Notes: generated by a model from the sequence alone, not told the origin. A stretch of 64,000 nucleotides of DNA from Muscardinus avellanarius (GCA_963383645.1 OY726559.1:112023393-112087392), one strand, 5' to 3'; counted from the stretch's first letter, positions 22,034 through 32,995 are shown. A program made the numbers and translations.

Positions 22034-23041
22034 AAGTCCAGGCGTGGTGGCGCACGCTTGTAATCCCAGCATTCGGGAGGCTGAGACAGGACGATTGAGG
22101 TTCGCGGACAGCCTCAGCTACTTAGTGAGGCCCTCTGCAACACAGTGAGACCCTTTTTCAAAATAAAGAATAAAAAAACTTGGGCTCGGGGTGGAGCTTG
22201 GAGGTAGAATCTCCCTAGGTTCCATCCCCAGACCCGCAAAAGCAAAAAAGTAACGACAGTGGAGGAAGTCAAAAGATGAAACTCCCAGCCAGGCACGGTG
22301 GCACACACCTGTAATCCAAACTGCCAGGGAAGCTGAAGCAAAAGATCACAGGTTCAAGACCAGCCTCAGCTACTTAGCAAGACTCTGTCTCAAAATAAAA
22401 AATAGAAGCTGGGGGTGAGGCTCAGATGGAGAATGTCCCTGGGTTGAATCTCTAGTACTGAGGGGGGAAAAAAAATCAAGCCAGGTATGGTGAACCTATA
22501 ATCCCAGCACTTGGGAAGCTGAGACCAGGGGATTGCATGTTCAAAGCCAGCCTCAGCAACCTGGTGAGACCCTGTTTCCAAATAAAAAATAAAATAGGAG
22601 CTAGGCATGGTGGTGCACGCTTGTAATCCCAGCATTTGGGAAGCTCAGACAAGAGGATCGCAGTTCACAGACAATCTCAGTTACTACTTAGTGAGACCCT
22701 TTGCAACTCGGTGAGACCCTGTTTCAAAATAAAGAATAAAAATTAGGGCTGGAGCCGGGCATGATTGCCCACGCTTGCAAACCCAGCATTTGGGAGGCTG
22801 AGACAGGAGGATCACAGTTCACGACCAGCCTCAGCTACTTAGTGAGGCCCTTTGTTACTCAATGAGACCCTGTTCCAAGAAAAAAGAAAAAAAAAAGAAT
22901 AAAAATAGGTCTGGGGTGTAGCTCAGAGGTAGAATGCTCCTGGGTTTCATCCCCAGTACTATTTAAAAGGGGGGGGGGAGGGCAGTGGTGTAACTTGTAG
23001 GTAGAATATACCTGGGTTCCATCATCCCCAGTACCACAAAA

Positions 23042-23097
<56 letters not shown>

Positions 23098-23170
23098 AGG
23101 GCTGGGAATGTAATTCAAAGGTAGAATGACCCTGGGTTCCATCCCCAGCATGACCCTGCCCCCCAAAATA
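22034..23170 (+). repeat. Cluster of five SINE copies and two ID monomers
   Basis: Copies at about 22034-22243, 22290-22465, 22478-22600, 22605-22750 and 22752-22965; ID monomers at 22985-23040 and 23098-23160 separated by (AAAT)n at 23040-23096. Confidence 0.85.
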
Positions 23171-23194
23171 GACTCCCGCATCCCACACCTGCTT

Positions 23195-23330
23195 GGCTAC
23201 TAATTTCCTGCATCAATGAGCCTCAGTTTTCTTTCTTATACAAAGAAAAGGGGGGGGGGGTATGCTTATCTCCTAGGATTGGTGAGAAAGCCATCAGGGT
23301 CCTGCGAAGCCTCAGGCAGCTTTCCTAATT
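23195..23330 (+). repeat. MIR fragment, sense
   Basis: GAGCCTCAGTTTTCTTTCTT followed by a TATCTCCTAGGATTGGTGAG segment follows the order of the MIR core, interrupted by a G-run at 23250. Confidence 0.55.
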
Positions 23331-23790
23331 CTCGCTGCTAATGTGTTCAGCAGGAAAGGCCAGAGAGGCAGAGCCTGTTAATGATGCGGAGAAACCCAAG
23401 CGCCGGGCTGGGGTTCAAGAGGGCCGGGGGTGAGACCCGCGTGAGCCCCCGGGGCCGCGGGGTGCTGGGACCACGGGATGTGCAGGCGCAGTGAGGTGCC
23501 CGCGGAGCCACTGCGCCAGGGTGGGCGGGAGACCCCAGCTCTGCGGGGTTCACCGAGGGGCTCCCGGCGCCCACACCTGGCCCCCGCTGACCTGAACAGC
23601 AGGCTGGGAGGACACAGGAGCTGCTCAAGGCCTCGGAGCCCGGTCCTCAGCCCCCGGGTGACCCCGCAAGACCCCACCTCGGCTGCTAGCAGGATGAAGG
23701 AGGGGTCTGGTAGCCAAAGGTCTGGTGTGGCGCTAAGGGGGCTCCCGGAGCACTGGCTCGCCCCAGTACACACACGTTCATTTTATTTTA
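23331..23790. other. CpG-rich single-copy island
   Basis: Dense CpG from about 23390 to 23680 in otherwise SINE-rich DNA. Frames are open on both strands, as expected of GC-rich sequence; none is recognisable. Confidence 0.4.
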
Positions 23791-23794
23791 TTTA

Positions 23795-24490
23795 ATAAAA
23801 TGATTTATTAATTTATTTATTGGAACTCAGGGGCATTCTACCTCCGAACGACACCCCCAGCCTTATTTTTTATTCTTTATTTGGAAACAGGGTCTCGTGG
23901 AGTTGCGAAGGGCCTCACTAAGTAGCTGAGGCTATCTGCGAACCTGGATCCTCCTGTCTCAGCCTCCCAAATGCTGGGATTACAAGCGTGTGCCATCATG
24001 CCCGGCTCTTTCTTTCTTTTTAACTGGGGATTGAACTCATGGGCATTCTACCTCTGAGCTACACCATCCCTATCCCATTTATTTATTTCCTTGTTTTCTT
24101 TTCTTTTTTTCTTTCTTTCTTTCTTTTTTTTTTTTTTTTTTTTTTTTTTTTGCGGGTCTGGGGATGGAACCCAGGGCCATTTGACCTCCAAGCTATACCC
24201 CCTGCCCTATTTTTTATTATTTATTTCGAAACAGGGTCTCACTGAGTTGCAGAGGGCTGCACTAAGTAGCTGAGGCTGTCTGCAAACCATGATCCTCCTG
24301 TCTCAGTCTCCCAAATGCTGGGATTACAAGTGTGCGCCACCACGCCCGGCTCTATTTGTTTTATTTTGAAACAGGGTCCTGCTAGGTTTTTGAGTCTCAT
24401 TAAGTTGCTAAGGCTGGCCTTGAACCTGCGATCCTCCTGTCTCAGCCTCCCAAGTACTGGAATTACTGGCATTTTCCCACTGTGCCGGCT
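23795..24490 (-). repeat. SINE cluster, reverse
   Basis: Dimer at about 23815-24007, ID monomer at 24022-24080, long poly(T) at 24120-24150 leading into a dimer to 24350, then a B1-half copy to 24490. Confidence 0.85.
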
Positions 24491-24747
24491 CATGCCCATG
24501 TTTTATTCTTGTTCCAATTAAATGGCGAGCCAGCTTTTCTGTTTGACTCAACGAAACTCCCACTACTCACCTGAGCCCAGCTCTCTCCCGCTCCCCAGCC
24601 AGACCTTCCCAGGCTGAACCACAAAAACCCACACAAGAGGCACCATGGAGTGGGGGCACACCTACCCAGTGGCGGAGAATGTGTAAGATTCTTGTGAGAG
24701 GTGCTGAGGGACTGAGTACTGCTTCTGCTGCAAGAAGGGTCAAGAGG

Positions 24748-24945
24748 CCGGGCGTGGTGTTGCATGCTCGTAATCCCAGCATTCGGGAGGCTGAGACCGG
24801 AGGATCGCGGTTCGTGGACAGCCTCAGCTACTTAGTGAGGCCCTCTGCAACTCAGTGAGACCCGGGTTCAAAATAAAGAATAAAAAATAGGGCAGGGGCT
24901 GTAGCTCAGAAGTCGAATGCCCCTGGGTTTCATCCCCAGACCCGC

Positions 24946-24982
<37 letters not shown>

Positions 24983-25283
24983 GAAAAGAAAACAAGTAAA
25001 TAAATGGGATAGGGATGGTATAGCTCAGAGGTAGAATACCCATGAGTTCAATCCCCAGTTAAAAAGGAAGAAAGAGCCGGGCATGATGGCACACGCTTAT
25101 AATCCCAGCATTTGGGAGGCTGAGACGGGAGGGTCACGGTTCACGGACAGCCTCAGCTACTTAGTGAGGCCCTCTGCAACTCAGTGAGACCCAGTTTCAA
25201 AATAAAGAATAAAAAATAGGGCAGGGGCTGTAGCTCAGAGGTCAAATGCCCCTGGGTTCCATCCCCAGACCCACAAAAAAAAA
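24748..25283 (+). repeat. Two dimeric SINEs and an ID monomer
   Basis: Dimers at 24748-24944 (poly(A) to 24973) and 25076-25275, ID monomer at 25005-25058. Confidence 0.85.
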
Positions 25284-25397
25284 AAAAAAAAGGGTCAAGA
25301 GAGTCAAGAAGGTCAGTCAAACCCTCTGGTTCCTGACTGCTTCATCCACGAACTGGGAGACTGAGGCAGGAGGATCGCAAGTTCAAGGCTAGCCTCC

Positions 25398-25462
25398 GGC
25401 TAGGGATGTAGCTCGGTGGTAGAGTGTTTGCCTAGCACTCTAAATTCAAGCCCCAGCACTAC
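25398..25462 (+). repeat. Near-canonical ID element (tRNA-Ala-like)
   Basis: Keeps TAGCTCGGTGGTAGAG followed by the anticodon-stem region GTTTGCCTAGCAC, as in typical rodent ID/BC1 elements. The ID halves of the surrounding SINEs lack this middle part. A B1-type fragment precedes it (25350-25397) and (AAAT)n follows (25470-25520). Confidence 0.8.
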
Positions 25463-25467
25463 AAACA

Positions 25468-25518
<51 letters not shown>

Positions 25519-25524
25519 ATGTTT

Positions 25525-25790
25525 TAAAGGGTGGGTATGGTGGTACATGCTTATAATCCCAATAGTTGGGAGGCTGAGACCAGAGGATCATAGGTTCAAG
25601 GTCAGCCTCAGCAGCTTAATTAAATAAAATAAAATAAGGCTCAAAGGTAGAGCACCCTTGGGTTCAACTTCCAGTATCACAAGAAAAACCAAAAAAGACA
25701 ACTAAAAAAAAAAAAAAAAAAAAAAAGGCCAGCATCCTGGACAACTTAGTGAGACCCTGAGTGCCCGCTGGTTCATTTCTCAGTACCAAG
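25525..25790 (+). repeat. Diverged SINE copies with poly(A)
   Basis: A dimer with a shortened ID half at 25530-25682 and a fragment at about 25728-25790. Confidence 0.65.
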
Positions 25791-25829
25791 AAAAAAGAAG
25801 GAAGAAAAAAAAAAACCACAGTAAATTAT

Positions 25830-26105
25830 ATTTTTTCTTTTTATCTTTTCCTTTTTTCTATTTTATTTTTATATAATATATATTTTATATATTACATATA
25901 TGTTACACTCCCAACCTTTTCATTTTTTATTTTGAACTTATATACATATATATTACATATATGTAGTATATATTACACGTATATTATATGTGTAATATAT
26001 ACTACAACCCTAGCCCTTTCAGATATATATCTGAAAGGTTGTAGCTTGGGTTGTAGCTAGGGTTGTAGCTTGGAGGTAGAATGCCCCTGGGTTCAATCCC
26101 TAAGG
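25830..26105. repeat. AT-rich tract with a 24-bp perfect palindrome and an ID monomer
   Basis: TA-rich sequence at 25850-26010, a perfect palindrome at 26015-26038 whose arm is CCTTTCAGATAT, then ID-like sequence at about 26045-26105 with a locally duplicated GGGTTGTAGCT. Confidence 0.75.
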
Positions 26106-26555
26106 AAGAGAGAGAAAGAAAAAAGGCAGGGTTCTCTGTCCTCTTCCTTTTCTGCACCCAGGACTTCAGAAGACGTCCCTTCTCCGGGGAGGGAGGCAGG
26201 CGGGCGGAGATGAACTTCTCCTGAGTGGGGCCGAGGAGGGGAGGAGGGAAGGGCTGCGCGGACATCAGCAGCCTAGCTGGCCAGCGGAGGTCCCTGTGCA
26301 CAAGTGTAATTACACCAAGACAGACTGTGCCCTGCCTTACCCTTCTCCCAGTAAGGCGCCCTCCAGTGTCTGCCCTGGAGGTTGGGGTGCGAAGGCGGCA
26401 GGGTGCAGCCCAGTGGGAGGGGTGCCAGCCCTCTGACCAGTGCTCATCTCTAAGTTGGGGTGGATGATGGAGCTGGGAGGAGGTGGGGTGAGTACTGATG
26501 GAAGCACAGACACACTTGTGGACTGGGTAGCGGCTCCCTTAAAAGACACCAGACC
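26106..26555. other. Single-copy, moderately GC-rich
   Basis: No repeat, no recognisable gene. Confidence 0.3.
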
Positions 26556-26725
26556 AAGGCGGGGATGGTGGCGCATGCCTGTAATCCTAACACTTGGGAA
26601 GCCAAGACAGGGGGATCGCGGTTTTCGGCTAGCCTCAGCTACTTAGTGAGGCCCTCCACAACTGAGTGAGACCCTGTTTCAAAATAATCAAAAAATAGCT
26701 TGGAGGTAGAATGCCCAGTCCCATT
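26556..26725 (+). repeat. SINE with truncated ID half
   Basis: B1-like half is complete; the ID half is reduced to AGCTTGGAGGTAGAATGCCC. Confidence 0.75.
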
Positions 26726-26809
26726 TTAAAAAAATTAAAAAATAATAATAAATGCAGGAAGCCTCATGGACCTTCTGGGGCTAGACTAAAAGCTGCTTAC
26801 AAAAGCCAG

Positions 26810-27169
26810 AGCACCGCAGCGCCCCCTGCAGGAGAAGCCGGCAAGAGCACCGCAGCGCCCCCTGCAGGAGAAGCCGGCAAGAGCACCGCAGCACCCCCTG
26901 CAGGAAAAGAGGGCAAGAGCACCGCAGCGCCCCCTGCAGGAAAAGAGGGCAAGAGCACCACAGCGCCCCCTGCAGGAGAAGAGGGCAAGAGCATCGCAGC
27001 GCCCCCTGCAGGAGAAGCCGGCAAGAGCACCACAGCACCCCCTGCAGGAGAAGAGGGCAAGAGCACCACAGCGCCCCCTGCAGGAGAAGAGGGCAAGAGC
27101 ACCGCAGCACCCCCTGCAGGAGAAGAGGGCAAGAGCACCACAGCGCCCCCTGCAGGAGAAGCCGGCCAG
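26810..27169 (+). repeat. 36-bp minisatellite, 10 units, carrying reversed CTCF-like motifs
   Basis: Ten 36-base units in exact register. Each contains GCGCCCCCTGCAGG (7 units) or the variant GCACCCCCTGCAGG (units 3, 7, 9). The first form matches the reverse complement of the CTCF core at 13 of 14 positions. Unit length is a multiple of three, so all frames stay open; the plus frame reads Lys-Ser-Thr-Ala-Ala-Pro-Pro-Ala-Gly-Glu-Ala-Gly repeatedly. Units differ by a few substitutions, so the array is moderately old. The open frame begins in the tail of a SINE and lacks any family, so I do not call a gene. Confidence 0.85.
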
Positions 27170-27600
27170 AGCCCACAGGGCCACAATCCCACTCCTGGTT
27201 CTGGGAGCCGATAGGAATTCGATTTCTCACTGAGCTTCTCCTCATCGTTGGATTCCTGCCCACTCTCCCCTCCTGCTAGCATCTCTTTTCTTCCCCATCC
27301 TATTAAACCCTTTTCTACGACGTGACAGGATTTTTTATATTTAATGTTCCCAGGCAAAAACCTGGAAGACAATGTATACAAGCTTCTGAACCTCCTACAC
27401 TTTTTCAAAATGAAAAAAAAAAGCTATTTATTCGCACTGTAATCTTGAGTTTATAATTATTTTCTGTTGACCAGCATGGAAGCTAATAAAAAAAATAAAT
27501 CAAGTCTATAAACATATTAAGGGTTTGTGTTTTGTTTTGTTTTAGAGGAAGACTGCTTGAGAGGTCAGGGATGGTAAGAAAAATGTCCACAAAGCTGAAA
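27170..27600. other. Single-copy sequence after the 36-bp minisatellite
   Basis: AT-rich after 27300. Nothing recognisable. Confidence 0.3.
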
Positions 27601-27750
27601 GAAAGCCTGTAATTCCTCATCAGTGAAATGAAGTCAACAGTACCTTCCTCGGGGGCTCCTCCTCAGGGCCAGGCACAGTGAGCATCCCTTTCATTTATTC
27701 AAGGAATACCTGTTGAGCACCAACAGAATGCCTGGCACCAGGCAAGATAA
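27601..27750 (+). repeat. MIR-like fragment
   Basis: CCTCATCAGTGAAATGAAGT, then GGCCAGGCACAGTGAGCATC follow the order of MIR; adjacent TGAGCACCAAC...GGCACCAGG resembles the same family in the other sense. Confidence 0.45.
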
Positions 27751-27784
27751 AGTTTAGTCTCTATCATCAAAGAAAAGGATTGAG

Positions 27785-27960
27785 CTGTGCACAGTGACAC
27801 ACCTCTGTCAGCCCACTACTTGAGAAGCTTAGACAAGAGGGCAGAAGGTTTCAGGCCAACCTCCACGACTGAGCAAGACTCTGTTTCAAAATGAAATAAA
27901 AATAAAAAGTGTGGGTTAGAGGTGGAATGCCCCTGAGTTCAAACCTTAGTACCAATAAGT
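27785..27960 (+). repeat. Diverged dimeric SINE
   Basis: Degenerate left half and ID half ending GAGTTCAAACCTTAGTACC. Confidence 0.65.
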
Positions 27961-28654
27961 TAAATTAAATTACAAAACAGATTGCTACCTGCCAGGATCC
28001 TGGTCCTGCCGTATCTGTATATCGCATCTCAGTCTCCCCTTGTTCTTCCCTCTGGCCTTCTCAGAACCCCCGTGAGATTAGCAACCATCTCTGCTCCTAG
28101 ATCCCCCATGGCAGTGACTGTCACAGTCAAATTATCTGTAGTTGAACCAGCTTCCCCAGGGCACCGTAGGGCCCCGGGGGCAGGGACCGCCTCTTCCTTC
28201 CTCAGCTGAGCCCATTCTCCTTCTAGAATTATCCTCCCTCTGGCTCTGACATTCACTGCATGCACGTGTGCTCCATCTATCTAATCTATCTATCTATCTA
28301 TCTCTCCTGCTCCTTTGTTTTCTCTAAGGTCTATAACTAAAGAAAGAGTCCTCCTCCTTGGCAGGCCCATTCATTCTCCCGTGCCAGGACCAGGCCAACT
28401 CCATTTATAACATTTGGCCACCCTTGATCCTTGCCCTTCCGTTGGGTCCTTCCTCTTTCCCCAGAGCTGGGGGCTGAGCCCTGCCAGATGTTCCAAGCTC
28501 CACTCAACCTCAGCAGCAACCCCAACCTGGCACAACCTCCCACATTACAATCCAGGCACACCAGGTCTCTCCCTTACACAGACATCACAGTGCACACATG
28601 CACCCACACACAAACACATCCTTTCAGAGTAGAGCTTCATTGCCCTTCCAGAAA
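27961..28654. other. Single-copy sequence with short (ATCT)n
   Basis: Short ATCT repeat at 28277-28302 and a CA-rich patch near 28590-28618. No gene seen. Confidence 0.35.
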
Positions 28655-29905
28655 AAAGACGGGAGCGTAGGAGCACATGCCTGTAATCCCAGCAACTCAA
28701 GAGGCTGAGGCAGGAGGATCACAAGTTTGAGGCCAGCCAGGGCAACTTAATGAGACCCTGTCTCAAAATAAAAAAATTAAAAAGCCCGGTATGGCCAGGT
28801 GTGGTGGTGCACGCTTGTAATCCCAGCATTTGGGAGGCTGAGACCTGAGGATTGCAATTCGTGGACAGCCTCAGCTACTTAGTGAGACCCTCTGTAACTT
28901 AGTGAGACCCGGTTTCAAAATAAAGAATAAAAAATAGCACAGGGGATGTAGCTTCGAGGTCGAATGCCCCTGGGTTCCATTCTAAGACCCGCAAAAAAAA
29001 AAAAAAAAAAAAGCCCGGTATGTTGGTACACACCTATAGTTTTAGTACTTGAGAGGCTGAGAGGAGGAATGGAGGTTTGAGGCCAGTCTCAGCAACTTAG
29101 AGACACTCTGTTTCAAAATAAAAAATTAAAAAATGCCGGGCACAGTACTTGGGAGGCTAAGACAGGAGGACTGCAGTTTGCCAGCCTCAGCTATTAGGTC
29201 TTCAACAACTTAGTGAGACCCTATTTCAAAATAAAGAATAAAAAAATAGGGCTGTGGTGTAGCTTGGAGGTAGAATGCCCTTGGGTTCAATTCCTAGTAC
29301 TGCAAATAAATAAATATTAGATAAATAAAAAAGCACTTGGGTGTAACTCAATGGTAGATCACCCCTAGGTTCAATCTCCAGTTCAGAAATTTTAAAAAGT
29401 GGGGCATGTGGCACATGCTTGTAATCCCGGCAATTGGGAGGCTGAGACAGGAGGATCGCAGTTTGTGAACAGCCTCAGCTACTTAGTGAGGCCCTCTGCA
29501 ACTCAGTGAGACCCTATTTCAAAACAAAGAGTAAAAAAGAGGGCTGGGAGTGTAGCTTGGAGGTGGAATGCCCCTGGGTTCCATCCCTAGTACCGCAAAG
29601 AAAGAAAAAGAAAGAAAAGAAAGGAAGGAAGGAAGGAAGGAAGGAAGGGAGGGAGGGAGGGAGGGAGGGGGGGAGGGAGGGAGGGAGGGGGAGGGAGGGA
29701 GGGAGCCGGGCATGGTGGCACACCTTGTAATCCCAGTACTTGGGAGGCTGAGACAGGAGAATCGCAGGTTCACAGCCAGCCACAGCTACTTGTGGGGCCC
29801 TCTACAACTTGAGACCCTGTTACCAAATAAAGAATACAAAATAGGGCTGGGGGTGTAGCTCAGAGGTAGACTGCCTCCTGAGTTCAATCCCCACTACTGA
29901 AGAAA
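28655..29905 (+). repeat. Cluster of six SINE copies with GGAA/GGGA microsatellite
   Basis: A B1-like monomer at 28660-28780; dimers or fragments at 28795-28995, 29013-29125, 29135-29310, 29400-29597 and 29705-29900; an ID at 29335-29392. GGAA then GGGA repeats fill 29620-29704. Confidence 0.8.
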
Positions 29906-30342
29906 AAGAAGATAGGAATGCCTTGAGAGTAACCCCCAAATATCTTGCAGACCCCTCTCACTGTCTTATTGGAAATCCCAGCAAACCTCAGGGGACAGGG
30001 CCCTCGGGTGACAACAGCTAGCAGAGTCCTCTCTGCACTCCAGGCCACATGTCCTTGATGTTCCTGGAGCTCTGTTCCCTGCTCCAGCCCGGGTCTGTAC
30101 ACTGCTCCTTAGGGGTCTTCCACACAGCTGCTCCTGATCCTTCTGCCTCTGCCTGGCACTCCCTCATGGTCCCTTGCTCCCTGAGAACCTCTGGCTTTCT
30201 TCACAAGGATTCCACCTCTGGATGTCCTAAAGCACCGGCACTGACTCCTCTTCTTGCCTTTGCTATCCAGCCATCCTGTCCCCACTGCCCTTCCTGCACT
30301 AGATTCCAGCCCAACTGCTCTTCCCTGCTCCTTTAATTTAAC
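29906..30342. other. Single-copy sequence
   Basis: Pyrimidine-rich on the plus strand. No gene recognised. Confidence 0.3.
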
Positions 30343-30346
30343 AGTG

Positions 30347-30388
<42 letters not shown>

Positions 30389-30555
30389 ATAGTAGTCGTA
30401 GTCGTAGTAGTAGTAGTCGGTACTGGGGATTGAATTTAATTTCATTTTGAAACAAGGTCTTGCTAAGTTGCCAAGGCTGACCTCGAACCTGTGATCCTCC
30501 TGTGTCAGCCTCCCAAATCCTGGGATTATAGGTGTGCACCACTGAGCCCAGGTCC
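30343..30555 (-). repeat. (GTA)n microsatellite and reversed SINE
   Basis: About 25 GTA/GTC triplets at 30343-30418, joined to a SINE with a deleted ID half at 30418-30550. Confidence 0.85.
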
Positions 30556-31576
30556 CTGCTTCTTTTACACCCACCTGTCCCTGGCCACTCCTGCCTCTCT
30601 TCCTCCCCTGCCTGGGACCCTGCAAATTGCTCCAGGACTCCCCCTTCTGTCCTAAATCCACGAGGGCCCAGAGTATGCTCTCCTGCCTGGAATATTCTCC
30701 TTCAGTAGGTTCACTGTGGAAGCGATTAACAGTCTGTGGGACCTCCACATGTACACTTGCAACCTCTTTATTTGACAGATAAGAGAGGTGAGCTACGTTA
30801 TCCAGGCTCAGTGTTCAGGCACCTGTATGTAAACAGCAGGCATTCATTGTTTGCTTGGTGCCCATCGACTGTCATAGAGATATCTGCATGGACCCAGCTC
30901 AGTTGCTCATTGTGATGGTACCTTTCATGCGGGTGAGGGTGAGGGAGATTCTGCAGGAAACCACTGGGACGCACACTCTCAGCCTCGTCCAGGTGTCCTG
31001 GGGACTTCAGAGCTGGGGAGAGGGTCACATCTCACACAAAAGAGACCACCCCAGGAGCCATCAACCTGCAAGGTGGACTAGACTCTCTCCCTTACCCCGC
31101 CAGCTCCCCCGGGAGTCATTTGGGCTTCTTGGAGGGAGTATTTCTAGAGATTGCGGACCGATGGGCAGGTCCACGGGAGAGAAGGCTGCCTGTTCTTGGG
31201 ATGTCTTGGAGATTTTTCATCACCTAGAAATGATAAAATGGACATTCGAGGTGTCCTTCTGCACGCACAAGGACAAAGGTCAGGGTCATAAAAGAGAAAA
31301 ATGAGGAGACAGGAAGAGAGACATGGGAGACCCCTCCCGGGAAGGTCAGCCAAGTTTCCCGCTGGAAGAAATATCTCCATCCTCATCCTCCCCAGATCCC
31401 CAGCACAAAGGGAGGAAAGGACTGAGGGAGAGAGAAGGGAACAGGAAGATGCAGGGAATCCGGAGCAGAAAGACGGAGAGGAAACAAAGGAAGCGCCTGA
31501 GGCGCAGAGGGGAGTCGGAAAGAAGGGAGGATCAGAAAAGCAGAGATGAGGTTTGGGAGGCCGAGCTCCGGTCCGC
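30556..31576. other. Single-copy sequence before the 13-bp minisatellite
   Basis: Nothing recognisable. It becomes purine-rich at 31300-31555 just before the repeat array. Confidence 0.35.
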
Positions 31577-31830
31577 GCATCCCTCCCGCGCATCCCTCCC
31601 GCGCATCCCTCCCGCGCATCCCTCCCGCGCATCCCTCCCGCGCATCCCTCCCGCGCATCCCTCCCGCGCATCCCTCCCGCGCATCCCTCCCGCGCATCCC
31701 TCCCGCGCATCCCTCCCGCGCATCCCTCCCGCGCATCCCTCCCGCGCATCCCTCCCGCGCATCCCTCCCGCGCATCCCTCCCGCGCATCCCTCCCGCGCA
31801 TCCCTCCCGCGCATCCCTCCCGCGCATCCC
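31577..31830 (+). repeat. 13-bp CpG-rich minisatellite, about 19.5 identical units
   Basis: The unit GCATCCCTCCCGC repeats 19 times without a visible change, then ends in a partial copy. Each unit carries CpG dinucleotides. Since 13 is not a multiple of three but 39 is, all three frames on both strands are open, which creates several 70-300-codon artefact frames. Perfect homogeneity suggests recent expansion and likely length polymorphism. Confidence 0.95.
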
Positions 31831-32361
31831 CGCCACACTCCAGCAGAAGCCATTACAGGGAACAAACTACCTTCTTGTCGACGAGATGGGTCCCGGGGGC
31901 AGAAGGCAAATTGCCTGCCTCGTGCATAATAAACCAGGCGTGCGCGGAGGAGGCCAAGGCGCCACCGGGCACCGACAGCCCCACCGCGGCCGCCCTGCTG
32001 CTTGCAGCCCGCACCCGCCACCCCGCCGGGGCCCCCAAGATCAACAAGCGCTGTGGGCACCACAAATGCCGCGTCCAAGCCTGTAACTTATCCCAGAAAG
32101 GTCTCTGCTTGTCTAGCTGCCCCCACCCCGCCTCGGCTCCCTCCCAGCCCCAATCTACAGTCAGAATTGGTACTTTTTCTCAGACCAATTGCAGACCAAA
32201 TACAGATTTGCCAATTACATCACAATTCCCCTAGACAACACATCGCTGCTATGGGACTTCGCACCCCTACAGGACAGAAACCATCACTTCCACCTATCCC
32301 TGGAGACTTAGTTTGGTGTGGAAAGAAGGAAGGGAGGGATGGAGGGAGAGACGGACTTTTT
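31831..32361. other. CpG-rich single-copy island after the 13-bp minisatellite
   Basis: CpG-dense from 31870 to about 32070, continuing the CpG content of the array, then normal. Together with the array this makes about 500 bases of CpG-island-like sequence. No promoter element or gene is recognisable. Confidence 0.4.
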
Positions 32362-32885
32362 TCCTGTGATACTGGGGATGGAACCCAGGGACATTCTACC
32401 TCCGAGCTACATCCCCAGCCCTTTTTTTTATATTCTTTATTTTGAAACAGGGTCTCACTGAGTCGCAAAGGGCCTCACTAAGTAGCTGAGGCTGACCACG
32501 AACTGTGGTCCTCCTGTCTCAGCATTCCAAATGCTGGGATTACAGGCGTGCACCACCACACCCAGCTTTGAAACAGCATCCTCGCTAAAGTTGCTGTGCT
32601 AAATTGCTAAGGCTGTCACTGAATCTGCAATCCTCCTGTCTCAGCCTCCCGAATACTGAGATTACAAGCATGAGCCACCAGGCTCAGCTTTGGTTTGTTT
32701 TGGTACTGGGGACTGAACCCAGGGCGTTCTACCCCTGAGCTATGCTCTCGGCCCTTTTTTATTTTTTCATTTAGGAACAGGGTCTCAGTAAATTGCTGAG
32801 ACTAGCTGCCATTCTGTGATTCCTCTGTGTCAGCCTACCAAGGGCTGGGATTAGAGGTGTGCATTATCGCCGGCGCCTGGCTTCT
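32362..32885 (-). repeat. Three SINE copies, reverse
   Basis: Dimer at 32362-32567, B1-half copy at 32568-32690, diverged dimer at 32698-32880. Confidence 0.8.
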
Positions 32886-32995
32886 CACAGAACCTTCTCT
32901 TCCCTGCTATTCCCTTCTTGCAATTGATACTTTATAAAGGTGAGGTGCTTTGAGTGAAACTGCTCAGAGGAGACCCTTGTGTAGAAAGTACATTG

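Noticed and set aside
25398..25462. Possible functional tRNA-Ala gene
   Set aside because: It is an ID retroposon: the cloverleaf stems are degraded and it is followed by an A-rich repeat tail.
26810..27169. Regular spaced repeat resembling a CRISPR array
   Set aside because: Units are adjacent with no unique spacers, there are no cas genes, and the DNA is mammalian.
26711..27214. Repetitive 167-codon frame (Ala-Pro-Pro-Ala-Gly-Glu repeats)
   Set aside because: It starts in a SINE tail, the unit is a multiple of three so every frame is open, and no family or splice context supports it.
31323..32234. 303-codon plus-strand and 231-codon minus-strand open frames across the 13-bp repeat
   Set aside because: The 13-bp unit is stop-free in all six frames, so long frames arise automatically; the flanking residues resemble no protein.
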